Shown here: in pieces, positions 10,691 to 23,132 of the stretch
How the letters are laid out: every line of letters starts with the position of its first letter
How positions within the stretch are numbered: position 1 is the first letter of the stretch
Source: Cardinalis cardinalis
Taxonomy: Eukaryota; Chordata; Aves; Passeriformes; Cardinalidae
Assembly: GCA_014549065.1 (NCBI GenBank)
Contig: JACDOX010000009.1
Location: 10,769,511-10,833,510, forward strand
Reading direction: 5' to 3'
Length of the DNA: 64,000 nt
Notes under the pieces: generated by a model
Told to the model about the DNA's origin: nothing
Databases searched by the model: none
The model's input: only the letters and a program-made list of their open reading frames with translations
Program-made: the position numbers and the translations under genes

Positions 10691-11854
10691 TTGGTTTATT
10701 TATATATTTTAGCTCTCTAATTATGACATACTACTTACTTCCACATTCTAGAGAGATCTTTAAGTAAAGGAGCCAGTTGAACAAAAAGTCCTGAGTCTTC
10801 TAGGTTCTATGCCCCCAATCTCATCCACAAATCACCAGCCCACCTGTACCTCTGGGCTCAAAATTGTCCTCCTTAACTGAATTCTGACTGAAGTAAGGCA
10901 ATTGAATACACTGAGGTGGTTTGATATGCACATTTGCTCACTTGGTTAAAAATAAAACAGAGGGTTTTGTCAGTCATGGCTATTTTAATATACTAATTGC
11001 ATCACTAGTCACTCAAGATTAAAAATTTTATAGCTAAAACAATTATTGAAGATAAAGCAACAAAAAACCTCACAGAATTTGCCAAATAATAGTTGTCTCT
11101 TCTTTCATGCATTTTAATTTGAGGCTTCAGTGCCAAAACATATTAGAAGTACTGAACCACCTGCTTTATTTTCTCCTTTTCATTAGGCTTACTTTGAATA
11201 TTCATAGTTCTCAACAGACAGATTAATTCTAATGTTATCTTGCATCAACGATCTCTCTCTGAAATAAAGGAAAGCAGACTATCTGGCACTTCCCAGATTN
11301 TAGTCTTTTGGCCTGTAAATATAATATTAAACCTAAAGTTCATTTTGAATACTTTATATTAACCAAATAATTATTTTTGGCTTTCAAAAATGACATTTCT
11401 GTGGTTGCTATGAAATAAACCTGCATAAGTTTAAAGTTTCTTTTAAACAGTAAACCANCTTCAGTTAGGTCAAGCAGTTTTTGGGACAGGCTCAGCCCAA
11501 ATCAAAACCATACTACTGTAGTTCAGAGATCAAAATAAAAGATACAAAACAAAAATTGACAGTATTTATATTTTTTTTAGTGCCCTGAAAATGGCCCCAC
11601 ATGGGGCTATAACACAATTAGCCACCCATGAATAAAAAGAATAAGTCATAAAGCAACAANACAAAAAGATTCAATGAGAAAGATTTACACTGTCCTATCT
11701 TNAATGAAGTCATATTACTTGTATGTATTTTAAAAAGAATTCAGCATGCAGTTGTCAGAACAGTTACTTAATATTCAGCATTTGCAGAGGAAATTCTCCA
11801 CACTTTTTTTAACCGTCTAAAAAGTTTTGGAAAGTTGAGAACCTGCTGGTCTAC
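10691..11854. other. intron-like DNA, no recognised feature
   Basis: AT-rich with scattered N bases. No supported ORF, repeat or regulatory element. Two minus-strand AATAAA hexamers (about 10696 and 11165) are probably chance. Confidence 0.45.
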
Positions 11855-11965
11855 TTGACTAATATCTTCCTCTGTACTGAATTCTCCAGAAATGTCTAGC
11901 ACTGCAGTTGATAGGTGTCCCAGTAGCTGAATGAAACCAGGGTCACAGAAAGTCACATAGGCAGC
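11855..11965 (-). CDS. possible internal exon of an unrecognised minus-strand gene
   Basis: After an acceptor ending tgatctcag the minus strand is open for 37 codons in phase 0 to a possible donor CAA|GTAGAC. The frame in fact stays open for 27 more codons, so CAG|GTTCTC at 11843 is an alternative end, and a terminal exon ending in a stop at about 11768 is a third option. The peptide starts AAYVTFCDPGFIQLLGHL and continues STAVLDISGEF, which reads like paired amphipathic helices of a folded protein. Codon choice looks coding and the plus strand has stops. No family was recognised. Donor weakness is the main doubt. Confidence 0.45.
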
Positions 11966-12764
11966 CTGAGATCATTGAAGATTACCATAAAAATTGTAAA
12001 TGTACAGACTTCTATTTCTGATATAAATTCACATTTTCTGACCTGTTACCACCTTCCTAAGACCCTAGATAAAGGCCTGCCACACACCCTTTTTGGTGGT
12101 ATTCATGGAGGGAAAAGCTACTTTTTTGATGGGGATGTGAGAAGTAATAGCATGTTCTTTATACGTTTATTAAAGTCCTTTAGCATTTAGGAGTTTCTAT
12201 TTTTTTTTATACTGCTTGCTAAACTGGAACCCTAAACCTCCAGCTTGGGCACCTAGCTTGTAAATAAGTGATTCCAAGTGCTATTTAAGAAATACTGAGG
12301 AAAATTGCACACAAAAACCTATAACCTCTTTGGATCCTATATGATCTATTAACTTCAAAGGCATATTGTCTTCCAGCAATAACATACATGGAGAAGCCAG
12401 NGGAAAATAGAACCTTATGTTTGGGAACAGCGAAGAACTGATTATTTAGTCAGGAGATACATCCATGCTGACAAAGAGGTAGATAGATTCAGAAATCGGT
12501 AGATAATTTCAATGAAGAATAAAATATATAATCAAAACCAACAAAAAATCTTTAAGCAAACAGTTAATTACTTGTTAACACTTTAACCCATTAACATTAG
12601 GGAACAGAGAAGCCAAACCTGTTATCAACTGGAAAGATAAATCAAAACGTGTTAGTGTTTTTTAATTCATGGATTCCTACTCCTCACTTAAAAAAAATAA
12701 CAAATACTGACTAATTTAAGTTTTCAGGACAGAGAAAGGGAACTTTCTCTGAAAAGAGTATTAC
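11966..12764. other. intron-like DNA, no recognised feature
   Basis: AT-rich. A short GC-richer patch near 12060-12120 has no frame that stays open between plausible splice sites. Nothing else was recognised. Confidence 0.45.
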
Positions 12765-12819
12765 CTGTATACTAACAAGACTAATAAATGGTCCCCTGCA
12801 GCATTAGAGTGAGTCTCCT
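12765..12819 (-). CDS. possible short internal exon of an unrecognised minus-strand gene
   Basis: A strong minus-strand acceptor (tttctctaattctgtttcc, then aaaag) leads into two split bases and an open frame ETHSNAAGDHLLVLL. Two donors compete: TTA|GTATAC at 12773, which leaves phase 0 and fits the entry of 11855-11965, and ACAG|GTAATA at 12765, which is the better site but puts a stop into the next candidate exon. The peptide would run GDHLLVLL into AAYVTF as one hydrophobic helix. Identity unknown. Confidence 0.3.
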
Positions 12820-12873
12820 CTTTTGGAAACAGAATTAGAGAAATATTTAGACAGTACTACCACTGAAACATTT

Positions 12874-13010
12874 TTAATCAAATGACAGTGAAGGTGGACT
12901 GGCTGCAGCAGGAGCAACAATTTGTTTTGGTTGGTGGTTTAGAGCGTATTGAGAAAATTTGCAAACTGAATTAAGAGATAAAAGCCCTTGGGAGCAGTTT
13001 TGTAACCACT
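12874..13010 (-). CDS. possible exon with a very strong acceptor, donor unclear
   Basis: The minus-strand acceptor agctcacttttcttttag is one of the best in the window. The following frame (two split bases, then WLQNCSQGLLSLNSVCKF, then an alanine/proline-rich end) is open for 45 codons to a stop at about 12874. No good donor lies inside; the phase-compatible GCCA|GTCCAC at 12900 is poor. It could be a terminal exon of an alternative transcript, an exon with a non-consensus donor, or chance. Product not recognised. Confidence 0.28.
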
Positions 13011-13941
13011 CTAAAAGAAAAGTGAGCTTTATTGCCAAAGAAGAAAGTAATTTTAAATGAAAAAGAATGCCACAGAATTTCATTCTCCCATTAATAAAGA
13101 CTAAAAATATAACCCTTGTCTCCTTTCTTGTAAGTAAAAAACCCCATTTATCCGTTGTTTTAACACTTCAATACATTAAAATTATTCTATTTTGGTTGCA
13201 TCAGAAACAAATGGCATAAAAAAAAAGTGAAGGAATTTTTCTGGCTGCACTTTGGTTTGGGCTAGATAGATAGATTTCCAGTCAAGTGAAATAATTTAAT
13301 TGTTATGATGAGGAATTTTTAATAAGGAGTTACTCTGAGTCTTTGGCAAGTCATGAAACACTAGGAAAAAAGTCTTACAGTCTACTCTCATTTTTATGGG
13401 AGCCAAGGCTCCCTTACAGATATTTCATAGGGAAACATCCNTGCCATTTTATTCTTAATTGCTTTAGTGTATGAGTCACCATTATTTTTAAATTATAGGG
13501 AATTTTAAAGAACACATGACTATGTGCACATATGAATAAATGATGCCTTTGAAGTTTATACTTCACAAGAAGTTGTGGCCTAATATAACATTTAAGATAT
13601 GCAATCGTATCCATCATTGTTGGCTAAGACAAATATCACAGCAGTCAAAAAGCAGAGTTCCTACAATAGTGAGAGGAAGCTGCTTATCAAATTATGTATC
13701 CTACATGGACCAAATAATAGTATTCTCCACACTACATAAGTAGAAATTTTAGTAAATCCAAAGAAGAAGCAATTAATTACTACATTTAAGTAGTATTTCT
13801 TTCCCCCAATAAATACTACTCCTTCTTCACAAAAAAAGGATGTCAGTTCCTTTCATTTTTTTAAACAACAGTTACACCAATGATGAAATAAGACATTTAG
13901 CCTGTGTTAGCATTGGAAAAAAAATACGCCAAACATCTTAC
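13011..13941. other. intron-like DNA, no recognised feature
   Basis: AT-rich DNA with a T-run and one N. A minus-strand donor-like GTAAGG near 13414 has no convincing exon attached. Confidence 0.45.
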
Positions 13942-13991
13942 TTTTTATGTGCTCTTTTTCCTGTTTCAGATCTGAACTTTCTATAATTATG
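13942..13991 (-). CDS. possible 50-base exon of an unrecognised minus-strand gene
   Basis: Fifty bases lie between an acceptor (ccagcttattatgcag) and a donor A|GTAAGATG. One frame (one split base, IIIESSDLKQEKEHIK, one split base) is phase-compatible with 21410-21537 upstream and with 12874-13010 or 12765-12819 downstream. A second frame is also open, as expected for so short a segment, so the support is weak. Confidence 0.2.
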
Positions 13992-16900
13992 CTGCATAAT
14001 AAGCTGGATAACATCACAAGGAGAATTTTTTTTAATGGTCATTTCCGTCCACCAAAGGACATGGAAACAATCAAACCTGAATTAAACAAAAGAACAGGCA
14101 GCTGAGGAGTGCAAGAAGTGTCAGCAAATTTTCTCTTCATTGGGATTCCAGAGCAAGTACAGTTAGCTTATACAACAAATTACCGTGAATTTCAAAGCTG
14201 TTTATTTCTACATCAAAGTCCCAAATTTCATGTCACAGGAAGTGTGCAGGGGATCCATCAGTAGCAATGCAAGATGAAAAATGCTCATGGTGCTGGGAAG
14301 GCATCTCAGATGGCACACAGCCCTGAAATTCAACCCCGCTTCCTTTGGATTTTGCCTTCACACACCTGGCAAGCAGGATCAGTGAACCATCCAACCACCT
14401 CAGGCAAACCAAGTGAGACAACCTATGCAGCTTTGTCACGCCAATTGCTGGGGTTCTTCTTCCCTCTCAGATTCTGCCATATAAATTCTCATTGAAGGTA
14501 AAAGTTTTTTTCATAAAGGCTTATCCCCATATTTTGACATTGCAAAGCAGCTGTGATTGGTCTTGGTGCATGCACATGTGGGAGAGTCACAGGTCTTTCC
14601 TTGGGTTTGAGCAAAGGCCAAGGTAGCTGCTGCCACATACTGCAATCCAGAATTCCTAATGCCTTTATTGCCCATTGTAAGAAGACATTAAAATGCTGAC
14701 TTCCCACACAACAACCATAATTTTATTCTAGTCTTCTGTGATCCCATAAGGTTTACAAAATAACATTAAAAATGACACTTGTCTGTAATAAGGTACTTCA
14801 AATTAATTCTCCTGGCCGACCATCAAGAAATGGAGCTCTTTTCTGATGAGCCTAATGGCAATATTTTGTGAACATAATCAAGGAAGTAATTAGACTAAAG
14901 TTAATTTGTTATCTTCACCTGATGCCACAAAGGTTTACAGTGAAGGAAAATTTTATATATTGTTTATGTATTTGTATACATTGAATTTAACCCAGTTACA
15001 GTTTGTCTGATTGGTTTGAACTCTGTAACAACTGTACAGTGAGCTACCTGGAAACCTATTAGTTACTGCATTCATAAAGGAGAAATGAGTGTTTTCACTT
15101 GGTGATTCATAATTATTTCATATCCTCTATTCTTTCTAGCATGAAGTAGACTGTTTTCAGCAGTAATTACTTAAACATTCTGCTTCCGCACAGTAAGGTA
15201 TTTGCCCTGTATTACAATAGCTTATATGAGCATATTGCTTATATAGCAAAACTTCCTAAATAACTCTGTCAGTCTGCAGTTCTTTGGCATTCAGAAATAC
15301 TCTGAGGAAAAGATGCTGGTATTTAGCAATATATTCTTATTAAAAGAATAAAAACTTNTCTTTCATGTATATTTTTTCCTTGTTTTCTAACGTAATTTTC
15401 TAAAGAATTTCCAGCACGCCTAGCAATCAAGAGACAAGTTGTACCATGCAGTCCATAGGTCAAGGCATTAAGGGAAGGTCAGGTGCAACTCCTGCTGATA
15501 TTTCAGGTAGAGGGAGAATAAAAATAAAGCACATTTGTATAGCTTACTCTTCTCCTTTTAGGCAATTTAGTGCATAATTAGACATAGAGAGTCTCTTTAA
15601 AATCTCTGGAATACAAAAACAATGCCTGCTTCATCTCTTATTAACTCTGATTATGACCTATTTAACAGCAGAAAAACTTTTCCAGTTTAAACTGATAAAG
15701 TGGTTACTCTTTTGCCTCCAGTCTATTTTAAGATTCATCTTCATGGACCCCCTGGCACCCAAAGTGCTTTGAATGTTTCACACAGTTTTGCAAATCAAGT
15801 ATTTAAGCAAACTAAATTTAACATAAGTAGTATTTATTTTTCATTCTTCTTTGCATCATGTAATGTCTGCTACATAGAATTCTCCCTTCCACTATGTTTT
15901 CTCTCAGAGGAGTCATTGGTCAAGTATATTGAAGGATAACAAATTCTTACTTTTTCTGTTTTGTGCAATCAGCTGAGCTCACCCAGCAGAAATCAAGCCT
16001 CAAGCTAAAATTGTACCATTGGACCAGTAAAAATGAAGTGTTATTTGAACTGCAGTTGCTTGAAAATACCAGTGCTATTTCTTCCGAGAGATTTGTAATC
16101 TAATGAATTAAAGTAATTTCATTATCTGCAGCCACACATGCAATTTATGTGCTCCAGAATGATAGCCTCCAATAGCAACCCCAGTAAAGACAAACTAATA
16201 AAAAACCTCTGCTTTATGCTTTCCAGAAAGCAGACACTACATTGACATCAAAACAGCAAGTTTAAAACTAGAGGGCAAAGGATTTATTGTGTAATCTGCC
16301 ATCAAGCTAAACACTGTCTGGGCACACCATATGATTTTTCTCCATCAAGACTGTTGCCATTTTGCTGTGCTTTCCACTACTTTCCTCTTTAAAGTGGTTA
16401 ATTTCATTACACTCCAGAAGTCAGGGTTAGGGAGTAGGAGTTTGAGGAGGTGGCGTGAAGATAATTTTAAAACCAACAAAAACTTTTCTAGTGAAAGATT
16501 TTGGCAGCAAAAATTAAGAAATCAGATTCACTTGTGACATGTTGACCCCATTTTCCAACTCAAATAAGGCTTTATGTTAACCTCAAAATAGAGTCATAAG
16601 GAAAAAAACCCAATTACTTTTCCATAGCAAAAACCACAAACAGCAAAACCCTTGTAAATTCACTCCTTTTAGAAATAAGAATTACTCACTAAGGGCTGGG
16701 AAAGGGCACAAAAATTGTTAGAATTTCTGCTAGAAGTAATTTGCTGTATTTGGGTGATAACAGAGGTTTGCATTTTAGGAAATTATGTTTATAGCAGTTT
16801 CACCAGACAAAAGATCATAAATTCTAATTGGCAGACTATTTACACTCACTTGTAGCTTTTTATAGGGACAAAAAGATATAGAAAAGAATATTTCTAGGGT

Positions 16901-19900
16901 CAAGATAGTGTACCAGGACATCAATCCTCTTAGTAAATTACTTATTCCCAAGGTGCTACTCCTATTTAAAAATACAAAAATAATGTTCAATTTTCTTTCA
17001 AGGGTTTGTTGCCACATCTATCAATCTTTCCCATCAAGTCCAACACTGACTCTGCTTTTGTTGTTATTGCCTGTTTCCTGATAGAGGAGAACTTATGGGG
17101 AAAAAAATCCAGAAACACACTAGAGAACCCAAAAACCCAAACTCCCCATAAAACTCTAACATCCCATTTGTTTAAATATTCATTGAAATTTAAAAAATCT
17201 AAAAATTCTCTTTTTTATTGTACAAGTATGGCCCATGCAACTTCTTTAGCTTCAGTGAAGCTTCTCTGGTATGGTATCTTCATGTTTATTAATAATGTCT
17301 GTAGACTGTGCATATTTGGTGAGATGTTAGGAATGAGAGCCTATGACAAAACTCTTAGGCAAGACACTGTTTTTGTAAAATATTGCTTTTGTATTTCCTT
17401 AAGAAATTCTGCTGCCTGCTAAACTTTATTTGCATACTTTTCTTTGTATTTCTCTATCTTATATACCCAGAAAAACAAGAGAATCTTTCCTGTTATCAGC
17501 ATTTCTACTGATGTACTTTAAAAAAATCCAGTGTTTCTAGCATTTTGTGCATAAAAAAATCCCAAACATTTAATTTTTTATAGTCCTTAAACAGGGAAAA
17601 ATACTCAGTGCTCTGCCCTATAGGTCATCATCCTCTGCTTATTTTCCTTTTAGCCAATTTACTGGCTACTTAAGAGAAAAGAAGTTGCCAATAATGGAGA
17701 AACAGCTATAAACCCCTACCAAACAAGAACCAAACCTGAACCACACTTAAAATCAAGCATTTCTCTAGGCCTTTACAAAGAAAATGAAGTTTCAGTTACC
17801 AGCAAGTGATCAAGTGTCCTGTAAAACAGGGAGTAAAACAGATTCAATATTTAATCTCCTTTGAGAAATCCCTGCAGAAAATAGTGACCTCTAAGTTTAA
17901 GACTTTGACTTTTAATGCATTTTATATAATTCCAGTAAAATTTAAATTCACACACTTAGAATTCTAGCACATTGTTAAGAATCTTGGTTCCCCTAACAGT
18001 ATCAAAATGTTAGATTATAAACTTGACCAACTTCTAGTGTGTTTCAATAGCATTCATCTGATTTCATTAGTCTTGCATCAAAATCTGTCTTCCACTCTAA
18101 CAGTCACAACTTGGGCTGCTAAGCACTACAAAAGACACTTTCTCAGAGGAAGAGACTTGAAAAAAAGTCAACAATCAACACTATGTATTTCTAACTATAT
18201 ATATGCACAATGTTGAAGATCACTGGTAGCTTAGAAACATTCTGTAGGTCTCCCCCGAGGAACTATCCATAAACTTTACAAGAAGTATTGCTGAGTTGAA
18301 GTTATACAGATATATAAAGAAGTCACAGAATACAAGATATTAGCTGTTCTAACAGTGCTTAATGCTACATTATCTCTGCTGTCTAATATTTTGCAGTGCC
18401 AAAGCCTTGAAAATTTCAAGTAAGTTAAATTTAACATCTTCACCCTGCCCAGCAAGCCACTGAATTTTATGAGCATTTTCAGCATGTACTCTCAGCAAGA
18501 AATTCCTTTTAAAAAGCAGGCAGACATATGTACCAGTTTAAAATAACAGAAGGATACACTTCCTTGTTTCATGAGAAAGTTCAGCTGCTGACAAACAAGG
18601 TGGCAGGGATAAGGTCTTAATTTGAGCAAGATAGTGTCTTTCCCATATCCTTCCCCTCAGGCTGGAAATGTGAGTAGCCTGTAACAACCACCAGCACCTC
18701 CACTGTAAGTTTGAGTTGAGCTCCAACTGCACTTTGCAGTTACAGAAAGAAATATGAGACAGATTATTAATTTATCTAAAGGAGATAAAGACAAGTCTGA
18801 GCCTCAGACAGATAATATTCAGTAATATTCCCTCTCTGCTGGACACCATGTTATTGATTCCTGGGGGGCATGAGAGTTGTGGTGTAAAGTCAGGAGAAAA
18901 TGACTAGAATGCTATTTTTGCACTAGAAACTCAGACTCGTGCCTTTTGACAGCCCTAAATAGTTTAAATAGGCAAAATACCCAGAGAGAGTATTGTTCTT
19001 TTTGTGATAACTGTATTTGTGACACACAAGCTATACGCATCACATATGCTCCCTGTATGTAAATTCCTTCATTTTTCACACTTATCTCATTAAAAACACT
19101 TCTATTGAAGCCATATCTGGAAGTTTCTTCAATCCAAAGCTACATAATATTTTTTACCTGTTTTTCTTTTTCTCAGTTTTGTTTTTCCTGTTTGCCATCT
19201 GGAGATCACAGACACCTGGGCTAAAACACTTATCATACATATTAAGCCAAACGTGCAATATTTGTGTCCTCAACAGGCTGTGGTAACTACCTCAGTAATG
19301 ACATTGCTTAGCACATGACAGTACATTTTCCCTCTGTGGCCTCTCACCAGTGGAGGAGCTATGGCCTACACTACAGACCAAGAATACCATGGAAACCTTG
19401 ACTGGTAAGCAATTGTGGAGGGATACTTGCAGCAGTTCAGTGTTATTGCAATTGCTATCATGAATATTTATTTGAACCTTGTGCCAAGGGCTTGAGTGCA
19501 CCAACAAAGATTCAACTGACCTGTTTCACCTGAGACCTCCACCCACTTGGTCTCTAGTCACACAGATTCCTCGATTGGAAAAAACAAAAGAACAAACAAA
19601 AACCAAAACAAAACCAACCAAACCAAAAAAGCTAAGGAAGAAAGCCCAAACCACAGTGGAAAGTCACGATAGCTAACTGAGCTGTGTACATGTGCACCAT
19701 TTACCAGGAGGTACTAATTAAGCAAAGAAATGAAAATTCTTCTGTGACAAATGTACTCAAGAATAACTACATTGAAATCAATCTTCCAGAAAGTTGAGTT
19801 TTAGGAAGAAAACAAAACAACTTTTGACAGCTTTTATCTAAAATGGATTTGACCTCTAGAGTATGATTCAAATCATATTAAATTTGCAGCATACAACTAT

Positions 19901-20960
19901 AAAGACACAATTCTGTAACACACAGTTTGCAGCCTCAGGATAGGAGAAACAAACAGATTTGACAAAGAAAAGCTATAAGAAAGGTGCCAAGAATAGAAAA
20001 GAGGCAGGTACAAACAGGGCAATAAGCAATTTTCACAGCATATGCCTATTTTTCTGCTAGTACATAACTTAATTACTTCAAAATTATTGTAACAGTGGAA
20101 AAGAAAAGCTCCTTTGAACCTCATCTCCTAAGCCTTCTTTTAGTCCTCCTGCAGCCATCCTTCTTCAAAGGGGTTTTCCTCAGGGGTTTGCCTAAACAAT
20201 GCAAAGACTTTGGTGCAGTTTATTTTACCTGATGGAGTTTTTACAGATAACTACAAATAAGATTCTAGTAGGATTCTGAAGCACTGCTAAACCTCTAACT
20301 ACAACCTCAAGTGTTCAAGTCCCTTAAATTCTAGTCCAGGAACAGAGACTCTTAAACTTGAGCTAGACTAAATTATCTAGAGTGATATTTAGCATATCAA
20401 ATGACTGGATGGTCCTCCACCCACCGATTCTACTGCCCTCATTTTCCAAGATCAAAATTTGTCTCAATTTTTGTTTACCTCTATTAATTTTAGCTATAAA
20501 ATGAAAACTAATTTTACCTATGAGAAATTTAACCCTAAAGCAGAGTTCTACAGGCCATAAAAAATATAAGTCTTAAAACTTGAAAACAACTTTGAAACTA
20601 ACTTAAGACATCAGTAAAAGATGAGTTAATAAGTGCTTAAGATATACTAGTATATTGAAGTATTTATTAAAGCAATATAGCCAGGAATTTAGTTTCAACT
20701 ATTTTCAGTGCAACATTATAGATTTTTACATAATGAAGTTTAAGTAAAATGTTTTTTTTTTCTTTTTCCTCTATGTTTTAAAAGAAGAAATAACCACTTA
20801 ACACCCCACCCCAGATAAAAAGAACAAAAAGAAGACAATTTAGACAGCAGTAAGCTGTGAAAAAGCTCTTTCAACTCTGGTATGCAGTCAGAAAAGGACA
20901 GTCAGTACCCACAGCATTTCTGCACTGCTCAGTTCATGTCAGTGGATCTTTTTCATTTAG
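13992..20960. other. non-coding or intronic DNA; GC-richer ORF patch at 14220-14710
   Basis: Mostly AT-rich with no recognised repeat. At 14220-14710 the base composition rises and open frames of 68-73 codons appear on both strands. None has a convincing donor and acceptor pair, so no gene is called. At 19575-19635 there is an A/C-rich low-complexity run. Other ORFs here are short and mutually contradictory. Confidence 0.45.
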
Positions 20961-21061
20961 CNTGGCTAAACTACAGCGACAGTACCTGATTTTTGCAAAA
21001 GATGCACCATATATCTTCTTGAGATCTGCAGCTGCTGGTCATATCCAAAAGCATCAGAAAG
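20961..21061 (+). CDS. possible plus-strand exon, unrecognised
   Basis: A strong plus acceptor (ggatctttttcatttag) and a good donor (CAGAAAG|GTAAAAG) enclose 101 bases with one split base at each end. The open frame reads AKLQRQYLIFAKDAPYIF and then LRSAAAGHIQKHQK; the first codon contains an N. The minus strand of the same bases also offers a splice-bounded open frame (QLQISRRYMVHLLQKS), so strand is uncertain. It lies only about 350 bases from a minus-strand candidate. If real it implies a second gene on the plus strand. Product not recognised. Confidence 0.28.
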
Positions 21062-21409
21062 GTAAAAGTCCATAATCCCATCAGTAAGAGACTCTGTAGC
21101 CTGGTTTGAAGAACATCTGGGAATATCACTATCTGAAGGAGACACAGAAGGCCCTAGGGCACCACTGGCAGAGTGCTTTGAATAACTCTTCTGTCCCAGA
21201 GAGGCAGGAAATTACAGGTAATTCTAGGTTATACAGAAATCTAGGACACCTTAAGTCCTGGCATCCCTGCTACTGCTTGCCTTCAGAAACAATCTGAACC
21301 AGTCCAAACACCTCCCCTCTATGAAAGAAGACCAAAATCTGAATTAGACTCTAGCAGCCACTTTTTCCTTATGACCTTCCTAAGTCATTTGCCTGCCCTG
21401 CAAAAATAC

Positions 21410-21537
21410 CTTCCATGACTCCTCCACAAATGCTCCTCAGCTGGTACCAGAACATCCCTTTTTACAGCAGCTGCTTCCTGGACTCCATCACAGCAGGAGA
21501 TCATTAAGCTCTTCATTAATCCTGCCATCTTATCCTT
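21410..21537 (-). CDS. possible internal exon of an unrecognised minus-strand gene
   Basis: The minus strand has a good acceptor (ttggactctttctttcag), 42 open codons plus two split bases, and a fair donor GGAAG|GTATTT. The peptide opens KDKMAGLMKSLMISCC and continues DGVQEAAAVKRDVLVP, with a helix-loop look. The exit phase fits the entry of 13942-13991. The frame is also open upstream of the acceptor, so the boundary is not forced by a stop. Product not recognised. Confidence 0.38.
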
Positions 21538-22499
21538 CTGAAAGAAAGAGTCCAATGGCTTAGGAACACAATATACAGCTTTTTGCAGATCCTGAGGTAT
21601 CAAACTTAATTTCTCATGGGTTCATGTGAAAAGCACTTTTTTTAAAATTAATTTACGCTTTCATCAGAGTGATTTATGTTTCATCTCCTAAATAAACACT
21701 TTGTGAGACCACAAAATAATTCTTTCAATTGTTGGAGGATTAGACTTTGTTTCCATTTTCTTAGAGGATGTGCAGCCAGATAACCTATGAAATGTAAACA
21801 GATTTTCTGACCTTAACTGCTGTTAAAGGGATTTACATATTTCTATGTAATTAAAGAGAACATTTATGCAATGGAATAAAAGGCAGAATTTTTTAAAAAG
21901 ATATTTAAAAATATTTACAAGTACATGACATGAAAAGATGTGAAATGTTTATTATAACTTCAAACAAAAAGTATTTCCCTGACATGAATGACAGTGAGCT
22001 AAGCAACAAAAGGACAGATATACCTCACATCAAAAGTAGTTTGTCTTCTAGAAATTCAGTTTCATATCCTTGAAACCTTTACCTTTAATTTTATGGTTGC
22101 TGCCATACATAGAATAAAGTTTTGATGATAGATTATCCAATTAAAATTTGTAAAGGTACAAACACATTAACAATCAGAGCATTCAGCTGGGGTTTTCTGT
22201 AGCTGTAAATTGCTTTACTATGGCCTGTTTTTTATATTTCTTTTCACATGGTCACCTCAGAGAAATAAACTGATAGACTGCTAAGCTTTTGTCACTTCTG
22301 ATATAACATTCTGGAAGTAATCACAAATCTTTGTGGTCATCTTTCTTCAGTATTCTTCTTCATATGTTCATGTCTTTTTTCTTCCTCTGAAGTAGTCTAA
22401 ACAGACAGGAAATCATGAAACATACAAAGGCAATTGTTATTCATAAACATCCATTTGCTAATTAATTCCAGATATTTCATGATTATTCATCAACAAATC

Positions 22500-22521
22500 A
22501 TGAACTGAAGTGAAATGAATT
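22500..22521 (+). repeat. 22-bp exact dispersed repeat, copy 1
   Basis: Starts ATGAACTGAAGTG and ends AAATGAATT. It is identical over 22 bases to 25671-25692 in the same orientation. The flanks differ immediately on both sides. No repeat family was recognised. Confidence 0.7.
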
Positions 22522-23080
22522 ATTCACAATTGGTTTATGTCTTCAGCATCTTGCATTAATTATTAAAGTATTGGTTCCCTTTGAGTCACTCTGGTTAGTC
22601 TCTGTCATGGTTAACAAGGACGGCAGGCACTCACACAAATCACAGACTTCCAGAGAGCAAGACACAGAAATAACTTTAAATTGCTTATTTTATCCTTAAT
22701 CACTTATATATCATTATTCATAAGCTGAAAGTTCACCTGTATGAGAATGATAGGAACTATTTCCCATTCTAGAATTAAAACAATTAAAAACCATAAAAAT
22801 ATGGTAGGAAATTTTAGGGTTTTGTTCTACCTCTCTTTCTAAAAGAAGAATTAAAATGATGTTTGAGAGTTTTCTTTACAAGCATCTAAGTAAAATATAC
22901 ACATGCCTAAATATAGCTCAATATAGTTGATGTCTTGTATTTACATGGAATATAAAGGAGAAAATGAAATAAAATATAAATTGAATGAAGTATAATTTTT
23001 TTCTAATTACATTAAAACACAGCTATTGTTTGGTTTGGGGCTTTTTACTTTTTTGGCGTGGTTTTTGGTGGTTTTTTGGT

Positions 23081-23081
<1 letters not shown>

Positions 23082-23127
<46 letters not shown>
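23082..23127. repeat. 46-base poly(T) tract
   Basis: An uninterrupted run of 46 T follows a T/G-rich lead-in (ttggtggttttttggtg). On the minus strand it is a poly(A). No retrocopy body or target-site duplication was recognised beside it, so expansion by slippage is the simplest explanation. Tracts this long are error-prone in sequencing. Confidence 0.95.

Positions 23128-23132
<5 letters not shown>

Noticed and set aside
17006..17422. 138-codon plus-strand open frame
   Set aside because: It is the longest frame in the window, but composition is AT-driven, no domain is visible and no splice or promoter signals fit.
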